Of a stretch of 64,000 nucleotides of DNA, positions 31,330 to 42,559 are shown in pieces. The translations under genes and the position numbers were made by a program. Below the pieces are notes generated by a model. The model searched no databases. It was not told the DNA's origin and saw only the letters and a list, made by a program, of their open reading frames with translations. Location of the stretch: contig OX377203.1 in assembly GCA_947396885.1 (NCBI GenBank), positions 5,704,001-5,768,000 on the forward strand, in the 5' to 3' direction. This stretch comes from Heligmosomoides polygyrus polygyrus. Taxonomy: Eukaryota > Nematoda > Chromadorea > Rhabditida > Heligmosomidae. Position 1 is the stretch's first letter, and every line of letters starts with the position of its first letter.

Positions 31330-32080
31330 ATCGATATTGAGCACGATCGACAGTCCATTAACCATAAAATTCACTTGATCCCCATGCCAACTGATCAGTT
31401 CTATCCAAAAATCAATAATATTGATCGATATCAGCTGCTCAATCAATATTCTTTACCTGCTGTGAGCCCTAGTTTAAACTTATGTCCCAGGCGGCGCGGC
31501 ATTACGATCGCCAAAGGTATCGATTTTTTCCACCACCCGATCGATATCTTATTTTATGGTGCAGTGCCGCGTAGAGGCGCAACTACATATAAACTAGGGC
31601 TAAAGCCAGTCCAACGTTTGACGCCATGAAAATCAGTAATGCCGATCATATATGGTAAGGCTCATCAAGCGGCCGGTCACTATTTTTGCGCCGACGCACG
31701 TGTGGACGTACTAGATGCTACACAAACATTGAATACCATTGGCATTCACTACATATTTGAGTTAGATTAAAATATCTAGACATATACATTTACAAACAAT
31801 AGCACATTGAACTGAACAATAGCACATTGAAGCTTGGAACTGATTGGGGGTTTGCCCTAGAATTCCACCGTAATCGATACCAATATTGATCAATATCTCA
31901 CTTTCAGAAGCTCTCCAGATCATTTTACAACAATTATTCAACGTCACTGACCGCTTCGAATTAGCTACATGGCGTTGTGGTGCCCGTCAAATGGCCATTA
32001 ATTATGCGTGGACGCTTGGTCAAGTTCACAGACAGATTTTGCCTTTGATTTACAATAATATATTAAACTTACACGAAATT
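31330..32080 (+). repeat. CGGAC-block and ATCGAT repeats, diverged
   Basis: ATCAATAATATTGATCGATA (about 31410), TATTTTTGCGCCGACGCACG (about 31682) and ATGGCCATTAATTATGCGTG+GACGC (about 31990). Two to three old copies of the dispersed family. The 61-84-codon frames here are not credible genes. Confidence 0.5.
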
Positions 32081-32507
32081 TAATAAACCTGGAAAGAAAA
32101 TTAACCCGTAAAGTTTAAAAAATTCATTTAGTTAAACATAAACAGAGCTGTTTTTCACACCTAAGAAAATCATCAACTGATCAAATAATACTTACTTTAT
32201 AAATTGACCAATAATTATCCAATCAATAACTGCCTGCGCTATCCTAGTTGGAGGGGCGGGGAAGTGTACAGTGATGCTATGCCACGACAATCCACGGCTA
32301 CTGTGTTATTACATTTTTGACGACACGGTTTCTACAGGCGTTGAATTGAACCAGATGACGCCATATGGCGTCACCCACACCAACCAACTAGGAAGGCGTG
32401 TAAGTGCCATTTGTACCACGCAACAGCCGACGTGACACAATCAATGAAAAAACTCGAAATGTGGCGAATCTCGAAGTTTTCAAAGATCGATCTAAGCCTC
32501 GAGACGG

Positions 32508-32582
32508 GGTCAGGCGTCGAACCTAGGACCAGTAAGGTGAGACGCTATAGTGCTAACCATTCGGCTATCCACCCTGGCTACA
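32508..32582 (-). pseudogene. tRNA-like sequence, degenerate
   Basis: On the minus strand TAGCCGAATGGTTAGCAC (D-arm and A box), GCGTCTCACCTTACTGGTC (anticodon-arm-like) and CTAGGTTCGACGCC (T-arm and B box) are in tRNA order over 75 bp. The acceptor and T stems do not pair well, so it is a pseudo-tRNA or a SINE head and not a working tRNA. Confidence 0.55.
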
Positions 32583-32639
32583 CGTAAGCCAAAGTACGAA
32601 GCCAAGCAGAAGAACAGCGTTTTTCTGTGATCTCATCCA

Positions 32640-33100
32640 TTAAAAACTATAGATCGAATTATAAAAAATAGGTAAAAACATTTTAAAAAATCCATAAAAT
32701 AGTGTTTAAGCAAATTAATTTAATTTTTAATATATTTGTAGATAACATTTTTTAATTATTAAAAAGCTATATGTCTCCCCCTTCACTGACCAGCCACCAG
32801 GTAGATGTTACAATATTGTGATTCGTCTGAGAAAAGGTAGCGAAACGAACCTATTATTTTGTTGTTTATTTGTTATTTATTTATTTATTTATTTATTTAT
32901 TTTAACTTTTACATTATTTTTTTTATCGTAGCGACTTCCACGGCTAAGGTTTGAGACGCAGAAAATAGGCGCGGACTCTGTTTCTCTGCCGCCAGCGACT
33001 GCTTTGACAAAGGGCTGAGCTAGGGTCGATCGCCAGAAAATTAAAATATTTTAAAAATATTTAATAAAAATAGCTTATGAAGCCTGTGCCGACTGCTGTC
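32640..33100. other. AT-rich, (TTTA)n microsatellite
   Basis: A (TTTA)n run lies at about 32871-32903 inside A/T-rich sequence. No gene. Confidence 0.6.
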
Positions 33101-33109
33101 CTAAACAAA

Positions 33110-33600
33110 CTCCCAGTCCATAGGCGTCGTCGATCAATGCGAGGAGGTGTAAGTGCAGCGCCAAAAATGAATTATGCCGACGGAAAAAAAAGTAGCACTC
33201 GACTCGCCAATTAGAGAAATGAGTGCGTCGCGCGCGACGTCGCCAAGCCGCGGCGGCGTCCGCTGCGGCGCCGAGAGGTGGTGGCGGTGGTGTTGGCTGA
33301 GTAGAGGGGAGCCGTCGTCGTCCAATTTACGGAACGCGTCGCCGCCGCTGCGGCCGCCGTCCGGCCGGACAAGAGTGAATTATATCGAGCCCCCTCGAGC
33401 CATCCAGTCAATACCAGCAGAAGAGCACTAGCTGCTTCAGCACACCACCACAAGGACATCATCGTCGTCTCGTCGTCAGCAGGTTGAAGACCGTAGCGCC
33501 ACCACACGCCAGTACAGTACACGGCACGCGGCGCGCTACAGTACGCCTACAGTAAGTGGCGGCGCGGCTGAACTTTGTCGCAAGGCCATTAAGTGAGAGA
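33110..33600. other. GC-rich island, possible promoter or exon
   Basis: Strongly GC-rich (GCGGCGGCGTCCGCTGCGGC at about 33250) with CGTCGTC simple sequence. Open frames up to 103 codons exist on the minus strand and 85 on the plus, all low-complexity (Ala/Thr or Arg/Ser rich). CTACAGTAAGTGGCGG at about 33545 would serve as a splice donor. The composition is unlike its AT-rich surroundings and could mark a promoter or 5' exon. No homology is known to me. Confidence 0.3.
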
Positions 33601-33944
33601 AGACGATCCGAATATATCACAGCGCCCAATTAGGACCACTCTCAGGCTCATTCGCGATGCAGTTATGTGGCAGCATAGCCGCCCGAATGCCTCTATATAT
33701 AGCCGGCTCAAGGATGGCGGATTGAAAGGCATCTTTCACTTATGGCCGTCGCCTGGACGAGGCAATGGACGAGCCCAGCCTGCTGCCTCCATCTACACAC
33801 CGTCAGGAGGCCATTCGTCCACCCTTGTCTAGGGACCGTCTGAGGATTTCAAGCCTACAAATTATTACCCCTCCGAATATTCCATGGCTCTCCATGGAAC
33901 ATTAGGAACCCATGGGGCAATAACCCGCTAAGTACCAATCTTAT

Positions 33945-34057
33945 GTAAGCACTTTATACTTCCGACGCCGAGCGACGCGACGGCCAAATTTATCGATCGC
34001 GTCGCTCAATCAATATAGCAGCTATATCTGGAGTCGCGTGGAAGTATAAACGGGGCC
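33945..34057. mobile_element. PIF/Harbinger-like MITE, left end decayed
   Basis: CTTTATACTTCCGACGCCGA and GGAAGTATAAACGGGGCC followed by TTA. Same family as 30567-30700. Confidence 0.65.
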
Positions 34058-34089
34058 TTAGGCCTCAAGTGACTGGTGCCAAGGAAGTG

Positions 34090-34364
34090 AGCTGTTACAA
34101 CGATGTTTTGCTGCGATCAAAACTGCAGCGTCAAGGGAGACTTGAACTCGCACCACCTGCCGACCGGTCAGGAATGCTCTCCGCCATTACACCATCGGCG
34201 CTGTTTGATGTGCATCCCATGAGGTATGGATGAATGCTGCGTTCAATCAAACACCGCCGGTGTTTTAATGGAGTAGAGCATTCTCGCCCGGTCAGCAGGA
34301 GGTGCGGGTTCGAGTCCCGCCTGGCGTAGAGTTTTGGTCGCAAGAAAACAACGTTGTAACAGCT
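34090..34364. mobile_element. Foldback element with two tRNA-like arms
   Basis: 275 bp. Outer inverted ends AGCTGTTACAACG (34090) and CGTTGTAACAGCT (34364) are perfect, continuing through a TGTTTT/AAAACA segment with GCGA(C/T)CAAAACT. Each arm then reads, toward the end, as a tRNA-like unit: minus strand TGGTGTAATGG, GAGAGCATTCCTGACCGGTC, GCGAGTTCAAGTCTC; plus strand GTTTTAATGG, GTAGAGCATTCTCGCCCGGT, GCGGGTTCGAGTCCCGC. The plus arm has a perfect 5-bp T stem (GCGGG/CCCGC) and a 6-bp acceptor-like pair (CGCCGG/CTGGCG). Divergent Pol III-type units inside one transposon-like palindrome are unusual. Confidence 0.75.
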
Positions 34365-34929
34365 TATGAAAATATTTTAAGCCTCACTATAAAACCTGGC
34401 CATTTGCCTAAACAGACATCATAGCGCATCCGGTTAATCGCGCCGTTCTTACAGGCCCGAATCGATTGTGGATTCAATTTCGCATCGAAATCAGCTAGGC
34501 TTTCATGGATCTCTTGAACCTTTACAACCGATCTGTAAACAGAGCTCATGGCGCAAACCGGAAGAAAATAAAGGAGTGCACGTTCCGGAAGTAGGAGAGC
34601 TTCCATAGAACAGCGTAGCGAAAAAGCGGTGGATGATACGATATATCGATTAATTATCGATCTCCCCTAAAAGGCAACCTTGACAGTTTCAGCGCCCCGA
34701 CGTCCATGCTTAGCCGTTGCCCGAGCTTGTACTAGATAGTAAAGATCAGAATTAGACGGCTATGGATCATTTTAATCGATTATCGATTTTTGGATGATCA
34801 GCTTATTTCCGAACAAGCTCACTGGTAAAGTAAAAACGCTCATCAGACAAAAGACGAGATGAAATTACTAAATAAACCACTATAGAGATGGATAGATTCG
34901 TACAGTCAACGAAAAACACTCGACCTACA

Positions 34930-36120
34930 AAAAATCGATAATCGATTGGGATTTAATAGCGAGATATTTGTGACAAGCTTTTGACTCTGACATGGATATT
35001 CGTTGACATACTGTATGAATATCGGTAGCCAACAAGGCTCTCCCTCCCGAAGAGAATAACGGACAGGGCAAACGTTCTCAATAATATCTATAATCGATTA
35101 ATATTATCTATTACACGGGCAAACCCGTGTGATCATAGTGGTATCAATAATAGCATCAATAACCAATTGGTATTGATTAGCAGATTGTATTGAATTACTG
35201 AGAGGTCCAGCCACATCTATGTTCAAGCGGTCAATACTAGCGGTCTGAACAAAATCGATAATCGATTGGTATTGATTGGCGGCTTATCTCTGGATCTTAT
35301 TTATTTTGTGACTAAGATATAGCCAGTTTTCATAGGTATTACGAATTTCAGAAGCAGATAACGTTGCTTATCAAAGCTCTCAAACGGTCGACACAAGCGT
35401 TCTGATTAAAATCAATCATCGATTTGTATTGATTACTGGCGATAATTTTATGAGCCCAACGTGGTCGTTCTTTCAAATACAGTTCGAAAACCGGGAATAA
35501 CATGATCCATCGACAAGGTCAAACGGTCAATACAAGCACTCTGAATATAATCGATAATCGACTGGAATTGATTAGTGGCTCATTTGTGGCTATCCCCTTA
35601 CTCGGTCACAGATAACGCTTCTCATCGAAGCGGTCGAGGATTCAACACAAGCCCTCTATATACAATCAGTAATCGATTGATATTGATTGGCTACTTATTG
35701 GTGGTAACCGTTTGATGTGGGCAGGTCATTCTTTCTTACGGAATATGAATATCAGTCGCAGAAAGCGCAATCCATTTAAAGGGTCAAACGGCCAGTAACA
35801 GACTTCTATATAAAACCAATAACCGATTGATATTGATTAGCCACTCATTTGTTGTTATCGACCAACTTCGACATGGTCATTCTTCCACATACAGTACGAA
35901 AACCAAAAACATGTTACGAAGCAGTGATATAAAATCAATAATTGATTGACATTGATTAGCAATACATTTGTGGCTATCGCCTGCCTTCTACAGCGCATTC
36001 TTTCCTACAAAGTACGAATATATAACGATCTTCGCAGAAGCGGCAAAACAGCCAAAAATAGCGTGTTAAAGAAAATCGATAATCGACTGGTATTGATTAG
36101 CGGGACGTTTGTGGTTACCC
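34930..36120 (+). repeat. Degenerate tandem array, about 115-160 bp period
   Basis: AAAATCGATAATCGATTGGT+ATTGATTAG-type cores recur at about 34930, 35250, 35408, 35548, 35665, 35813, 35931 and 36072. Each is usually followed by a (C/T)TCATTTGTGGCTATC-like segment and a GACATGGTCATTCTT-like segment. Units are diverged, so this is an old satellite. Confidence 0.7.
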
Positions 36121-36249
36121 AAGGAATCCGACATGATCATTATTTAATACCCAGTCGGAATATGTACCGGCAGCAGATGAAGCGGCGGTCAAACGGTGAA
36201 CACAGAGATTTTAGAAGAAAGCTCGTGTCCTATAGCCCTTATGCGAGAT

Positions 36250-37420
36250 TTTTTGAAGCATTTTTATCCGTTCTGAATCATGAGTCTTGACCGCTCGAGC
36301 AACTCAGTTTTCACGTCTCTTAGCGACTGATGTGGACAAGTGTCTACTGAACCGCTGGTGAGCAAGAGCTGGAGAATCCTTGAAGTCGGCCATTAATTGC
36401 TCGACCATACCCGGTGATCGATAGCCAGAGTGGGCTGGCGACGTCAGCAGTGCGAAGTGCGTGCGTTCGCATCCAACTATGTGATTTTCCACTTGACGGC
36501 TCCCAGAGTCGTTCTCTTCTCACGCCCTGCCGCCACGACCGTAATCGGCCGGTCGGCAGTAGGTTACTGTAGGCCGAAGGGGAGGACGAAGTGGACGCGC
36601 TTAGAGGTGCTGATGGCCGGACAACGAACGTAATCCGTCTCCATCCGTCTTGCTCGGCGGCAAATGAGCGCCGGCTCTCTCTCATCCGGTCCGACGAAGG
36701 AGGAAGTCCACCAGCACGCGAGTGGTGTTCATTATTTCCACCACATTGCGCGCCTCCTACTACAATTACTTCGTTTTAGTCGTGTCGGGTTGTATTCCAG
36801 TCGCCAGAGCCACCTCTACCTGGAAACAGCCCCTGCAGAACGAACCTGGCCTACACTACTAGATCACGACAGTCGCATGAAGGAAGTTGTACGTAGGAAA
36901 ATCAATAAATCAGTAAAGTTCCTTAAGACCAATCCAAGTCGTAGAACTGCTGACGCAAAGACCAAGACCAAGCTCGACGGATGACGAAAAGACTGCCCGG
37001 CTGGATACGCATGACTGAGCTCGTTCGGTCGGAATGGAGCCGCAGCAGCAGCAGCAGCAGCCGCCGAACTAGCCTGCAGCTCGGCCGACAGCGCTCCGTG
37101 TGTCGAGCAGAGCATTACTTCGGGATCATCAAGCACATGTAATTCACCGAGAGCAAAGGTTTCCTTCCGCTTTCGGCGCGCGTTTAGTCTGCGCGAGCTT
37201 CCAGCCCTCTCAAGGGGATGCTGGACGTCCCTTGGTGAAAGACGGACGATTTAGAGTTTTCGGCAAAGCAGGGGTTTCTATTCCCTTGGGATGAAGTCTT
37301 CTGGTTCGTGCCTTCGTACGTCAGAGGCATTCTCCTCGGCTCTTACCTAGGATATGGCATGCTCTGGACTTTCCCTAAATTCCTGGAAATGCTAGGTGTT
37401 GGGAACACTGGAGGATTCTT
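36250..37420. other. Unassigned; AGC microsatellite
   Basis: Open frames of about 110 codons on each strand (36344-36685 minus, 36664-36984 plus) show no known motif. (AGC)n lies at 37038-37063. Not called as genes. Confidence 0.3.
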
Positions 37421-37427
37421 TTGAATA

Positions 37428-37572
37428 CAAGTCGTCAATGTGACCTACATGGAAAGCTGGAACGCGCCAGCCAATCAGAGACAAGCAGAACAACGCTCGT
37501 ATACTCCTTTCGTAGTCGCAAACCTTCCTTCTCGTGCCCCGTTTTCCAGTGTAGGTCGCATTAGCGACCAGA
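37428..37572. mobile_element. MITE family A, complete
   Basis: Ends ACAAGTCGTCAATGTGACCT and GTGTAGGTCGCATTAGCGAC; interior GCGCCAGCCAATCAGAG. Confidence 0.7.
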
Positions 37573-38166
37573 TCCTTGGCAACCTCAGTAGCTAAATTAA
37601 CGCCAACCAATTACGCAACAGTCTGGTAATTGAAGAACATCCACGACGTCAGGGAGAAGTGATAAGTGTGTGGTGCATTCCGTAGAACCTCACGGCTCTA
37701 AAAGAATAGCCCCATGGGAAGACTAATTCTGAATCTGCTAGCGGTGAACAGCAGGTGAACTCCCAAGACGATTTTCGCCCAGATGTGACCGGGTTTCTAC
37801 CGCTAGTTCGACAAGATTTCAAACTACGAGCGTTCTCTACTTGTTTTCCCGCAAGTACATAAATTACGCGTCGCTTCAGGCCATCATATTAAATAACCAT
37901 AACCTAGGGTTCACCCGCGGTTGACCACTAGGAGTTTCTGAAGTATAATCGTCATAACTGTGCTACATCGTCCTACAAAACACGGATGCTGTCTCCTGGG
38001 CTACGTCGTCCAAAGTTAGGTGATCCGGACTCGCTGGACGTCAGCTGTAATTGAATGGAATCCGAGTGATGTCCAGAGAACACTAGGACACCACCGACTC
38101 ATATATCGGTCTTTTTCGAAGAACTTGAACGAGATGAATGACAATTTTCGAGGGCGTGGAAGCCTG

Positions 38167-38200
38167 CTGAGCTATTTTGGCACGTGACATGAACTAATGG
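38167..38200 (+). pseudogene. RTE C-terminal relic, short
   Basis: GAGCTATTTTGGCACGTGAC reads xAILARDMN, matching the LARD segment at the RTE end. It is only about ten codons. Confidence 0.35.
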
Positions 38201-38239
38201 AGACTCTTTCACTGTCGCGGCATCCGATGGTGGTGCAAG

Positions 38240-38371
38240 AAGGTATATACGCGCCTGAGAGAAAGACCGCCCCAGCCAATCAATGCCAGTTTGAAAACCG
38301 GTCGAACAAGGTCAGGGACCTGATTGGTCAGGTGCGCCTCCCGTGCCTGTGTAGGCCAAACTCGCGACTAG
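38240..38371. mobile_element. MITE family A-like, left end unclear
   Basis: CCCAGCCAATCAATGCC and CCTGATTGGTCAGGTGCG inside; right end GTGTAGGCCAAACTCGCGAC+TAG. Confidence 0.5.
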
Positions 38372-38688
38372 CACCATTCCTACTAAATCTGATGCATAAA
38401 TTAACAGGGTAGGTGACGAAAACACACAGCCATGTGGCTGTGCCGTTCTGCTGGCCACGGAGTGGAGGCGGCGGCTACTCATCAGGGGCGACGAGGCGAA
38501 AACCTACATCCCCCGGCGGCTGCAGGGTTTGTTTGCATCTTCGTCGCCTACCTGGCTCTAGCGTCGTGTCATACTGCACAAACAGACCACACCGACGACG
38601 TCGATGACACTCAGCTTCCGTTCGTTCATGTGCGATTCAGCCGGACGAAGCTTTTCATGTCGGGAATGCACTTCAGGAGCTACTTATG

Positions 38689-38888
38689 GTACTAGTCGCT
38701 AATGAGGCCTACACGACGAGGCAGGAACGAGCCAGCCAGTCACGCGCAATCAGAGTATCGACCAAACACGTACCAATTACAGGATATGAATCCGAGGACC
38801 ATGGACCCTCGGATTCATTCGATGCGTCTGATTGCTCTGATACCCGTCCTCTTACCCTCCTGATGTAGGCCACATGGACGACTAGTAC
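38689..38888. mobile_element. MITE family A, complete
   Basis: Ends GTACTAGTCGCTAATGAGGC and CACATGGACGACTAGTAC. An inner duplication GATATGAATCCGAGG / CCTCGGATTCATTCG makes a second, smaller palindrome at the centre. Confidence 0.75.
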
Positions 38889-38905
38889 CCTGCTAGGAAA
38901 TGCAA

Positions 38906-38953
38906 GGCGAGATCTAACGTCCTTTGACCAGCCAAAGGACGTTAGTTCTCGCC
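38906..38953. repeat. 21-bp hairpin with 6-nt loop
   Basis: 38906-38926 and 38933-38953 pair over 21 bp with one mismatch (GGCGAGATCTAACGTCCTTT / AAAGGACGTTAGTTCTCGCC). It abuts a MITE but is not part of its ends. Confidence 0.75.
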
Positions 38954-39124
38954 TGGAAATCACACTGCGTACGGTAGTTTACAGTGCCTTTACAGTATGG
39001 CCTACAAATCCGAACTGGAAGAAATGGGAAAGGCTCACTGAAGTGCACATTCTGAAAGGCGCACTGGACACAAACCCACTCCTCCTTAGGCCCAGCCCCC
39101 AAGGCCTTCTCGTTCGAGAACTCA

Positions 39125-39325
39125 GTATTGGTCGTTAATGTGGCCTACAAGGGGAGGGTGGGAACGCAGCAGACTGACTCTGCTGTAATGAATGGGGGTG
39201 CCACCCAGAGCATGCACAGTTCTCAGTGCCCCGACTGGCTAGCACGGGTATGTTTGATTGGTGCTGTGCTTTCCTTGATTGGCGCACTCTCGCCTTCCCA
39301 TGTTGGACATATTCACGACCAGTAC
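39125..39325. mobile_element. MITE family A, complete
   Basis: Ends GTATTGGTCGTTAATGTGGC and GACATATTCACGACCAGTAC; interior GTTTGATTGGTGCTGTGC and CTTGATTGGCGC. Confidence 0.7.
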
Positions 39326-39387
39326 AGAAATATCCCATTTTCGTCACTTCGCCGCACCAGACAAGAGTTCCATATTGGGAAAAAGAC

Positions 39388-39640
39388 GTGGCGTAGCTCA
39401 GTAGGGAAGGATCGCTAATCTCGCGCTAGCATCAACTACCGATTTTTGGTTCAGTACCGTCCAACCTTTCATGCCTCTGGGAAACGTCTGATAGGGTAAC
39501 AAATACCATGGCTTCTCCCTTTGCTATCCTAACCAAACCAAGTGAAGGACACGCAAGCACTCCATATCCCCACGAAGCGCGTAGAAGTAGAACGCGTGGC
39601 TCATCCCAAAAAAAGCGACGGTTTAGCCTTTTGTATACCT
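39388..39640 (+). mobile_element. SINE with a more tRNA-like head
   Basis: The head GTGGCGTAGCTCAGTAGGGA resembles a functional tRNA A box and D-arm better than the common subfamily. It is followed by a diverged body and the core GTAGAAGTAGAACGCGTGGC. This may be an older or parental subfamily. Confidence 0.6.
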
Positions 39641-39682
39641 TCAAGGCGAGGTCCTCAACAAATTCTTAACAAAAATATGGAG

Positions 39683-39931
39683 CTTAAAGGATAAGGAACA
39701 GTTGGTGAATCCCTTTGTGGGATGCGCCACGAATTTCACTTCTTTTAACGAGATTTGGCCCACATGCGGTGACCGACGGATGGACAAGTCAGTATTTTGT
39801 CGTCCGAAGACAGGTCTGCTGTGAACTGACGTAACCCGGAAGTGTGGCAAGCTCGGGACTCGAACCACGAATCGATATGGTGTGCAGACGAGAGTTGACG
39901 CCCTCTCAGACTGCACCCGACACGCCCAGAG
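39683..39931 (-). mobile_element. SINE, diverged, tRNA-like B box
   Basis: AAAGGATAAGGAACAG tail, GGGATGCGCCACGAATTTCA core, a minus-strand B box GGTTCGAGTCCC (39857-39868) and a head with CTCTCAGACTGCACCC. The B box is canonical here, unlike the GGTTCGGATTTCC of young copies. Confidence 0.65.
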
Positions 39932-39934
39932 TGC

Positions 39935-40790
39935 AGAATTGTTTCAGAAAGCAGGCGATCTCTTTCAGTTCCAGCGATGAGCGCCCAGGAATGTGTGGTC
40001 ACCTCGTGAATTCTTTCAGCAGCGAGCGGCTGCGTTACGGTGTCACATCGTGTTGTAGCCACTGTAGCACTGTTTAGAAGCTACTAAGGGACGGTGGGAA
40101 CTTTGTGCTTTTGATTCGCTCAATTTAATTTTGAATTAGCTTTTTTAAAATTTAATTTAGATGATTTTTTGAGCGCCGTAGTGTTTGTAGATGAACCTTG
40201 CCAGCAATTTTAGCATGTATTTCAGTGCTAGTTCATTTACGCTTTCAATTTTTACGCCTTGCCCGATGGAAGCGTATTTTTGCGGCCAAAAGTAGAGAGC
40301 ACAATCCAATATGCAGATTGAGCGTATTAAGAATGCTGCGAGGTTCCGGGACGAGGAAAAACCGACACAAATCAATTTTTCACGCCCTCCCTCAATGGCC
40401 ACTGATACCAGCCTGGAAACTCACTTATACGGTCACAACGGTTGGGACCACACCCAGTCTAGCAGTGGGAACTCCCTTTCGCTTCCTTTCAAGGGGCTAA
40501 GCGAGCTCCAACTCGCAGGTGTAGTAGGATTTCAAGCTCGTCGGCTCCAACCACATAGACTGCACAACAGCAGCCGACCAACGAGCGAGTGATTCACGAC
40601 CGGCCACGGTGACGATTTATGAGCTGCTGCGACTTCACAGGTGCGGTGGTTGGCAGGAAAACGCTTCTCGGAGAAAAACTTGAGCGGATGAAGCTCTTCG
40701 AGTACGATAGGAGGATCTTTAGGAGGCAAAATTAGGTGTTAGATCAGCTGTCGGTAATTAAGCAACGGCTTGATAACCATACATACTAGA
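39935..40790. other. Unassigned
   Basis: No recognised gene or repeat. Open frames up to 100 codons on the plus strand (40198-40500) have no motif. Confidence 0.3.
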
Positions 40791-40822
40791 TAGAAGTAGA
40801 ATGCATGGCGCATCCCAAAGAA
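40790..40822 (+). mobile_element. SINE core relic
   Basis: AGAAGTAGAATGCATGGCGC then ATCCCAAAG. Only the 3' core is present. Confidence 0.5.
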
Positions 40823-41219
40823 GTCGACCAAAACCAACACTTGGTCTCACCTGTCGGGTATAACTCGAGCATTGGTGCAATGAGAGCCAATAGAACGACC
40901 AAATACACTACGTTCCAGGTTAGCGACCCGATGAGCGCGTGCGGATGCGTCGCGGTTGCCCAGAGTGACAAATGGGCCCATGCTGGTCACAAGGCTTTAC
41001 AGACTCTTAACGCTTTCATATCACTTCCTGCTACTACCTCAAAAAATTTATCGTGGTGCACTTTTTAAGTAATTCTGGCACCTTTAGCGTCTGACTAGTC
41101 TGCGTGCCAAATTGAACCAGGGAAGATCAATTCGCAGTTGGCGCCGTAGTACCGGTTCCGCCACAACCATCCCGCTTTTTGTTGCAATTAAAGGGTATCA
41201 GAACGTTCGCCTAGCAGAC

Positions 41220-42030
41220 TCATGACATATAAAAGATCCATCCACTCTCTACTTTTCGTCTGTCCGTCTGTCCGCGCAAAATTAATTTCCGGCTCAGATA
41301 CTTCACTGCTTCATCGACAATATCCGTCTCTCTTGAGACAATTAATTGCTCGATGTGAGTTCCACGCGAATATAACTGCCGTTGCATAGGCATTCCGATA
41401 AACAGCATGGAGCGACCAATCAATATTGATCGACGTTACCAGCGTGATCAGAAAAATGAAAAAGGATTCAGGTTGGCTGGTGTACAGGCTTCACGACAGG
41501 TAGATGATTTCGACAAGAGTTTTAACAGCGCCTCTAGCTTCGTATTATCCGCCTCTAGCTCCATCCGTCTGTACGTCCGTCCGCTCAAAATTAATGGCCG
41601 GTGGGAGGACCTCACAGTTAATCGATGTCTGTTCATTTTTAGCCCCATTGAATAATGGCCGATGAATTAGGTTCACAGCCACCGAAGCAATCACATCGAT
41701 AAATTAATCAATACGAGTGGACATTATCGATTTTTGTCCAAAAATCGATCTTGGAAAAGAGTGACTTGAATACGCTAGACGATTTCAGAACAAATGAGCA
41801 AATATCGATCGAGAACTGACATAAATCGACACTATCGTCATTCTTCGATCGATATCTGTTCACAAGTGGTCGTTTAATGTGGTGGTCACATGAACATGCC
41901 GGCCAGTAGACATACTTCACAAAAGGTAGGAACTGTCGACTGGCTAATCAATATCGTCGGCTATTGATTAACATCGATCGCTATTATCGATTTTTGTGGG
42001 AAAATTGTCGTCTAAAGGCCTGATCTACGT
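41220..42030 (-). repeat. CGGAC-block repeats, two or more copies
   Basis: Blocks at about 41262 (GTCTGTCCGTCTGTCCGCGC+AAAATTAAT) and 41567 (CGTCCGTCCGCTCAAAATTA+ATGGCCGG), about 305 bp apart. Each is followed by ATCGATCG- or TTATCGATTTTTG-type segments. The spacing matches the arrays at 46-49 kb. Confidence 0.65.
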
Positions 42031-42387
42031 GACGTGACGGCATTTAGCAGCTACGAACTTCACGACAAATAAACCATATCCACCAGACAATAGCTAACGA
42101 TCGCCACATCGATTGTCCAGCCAGTATCAATCGATACAAGCCGCTTTTGAGCAAATCTGCTGCCAGCAGCTGGTTACTGCTGGTCACGCACTCACGGAGG
42201 CCTATATGTTGAGAGCATGGCGAAACCCAGCGGAGCACAGCTCCTTCTGCCCTATGCGGGAAATAGAAGCTTGTTTAGAACGAGGAGGATTGTGTCGGCC
42301 AAGCACGTGCGGTCGCGTCGCGGTTGCCCAATGTAATGTGTTCTACTAATGATGTGAAAATACTGAGGATCACATCGATTTTTGGCC

Positions 42388-42537
42388 CATGTCGTGAACG
42401 TGAGCAGCATTGGAGGTGAGAACGCGCTGAAGAGAGCACCAACTAAACACCGTCCCCGACTGACTTCCACTCGATGCCATATGACTGGCGGGTGCGTCTA
42501 TCTGAAACCTCCCAAATGCTGGCCACATTCGCGACAA
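42388..42537. mobile_element. MITE family B, complete
   Basis: Ends CATGTCGTGAACGTGAGCAG and AATGCTGGCCACATTCGCGA. Confidence 0.7.
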
Positions 42538-42559
42538 GGACGGATTTTCGTTCTAAACC

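Noticed and set aside
32508..32582. A working tRNA gene
   Set aside because: Arm order is right but acceptor and T stems pair poorly and no clean anticodon loop can be drawn.
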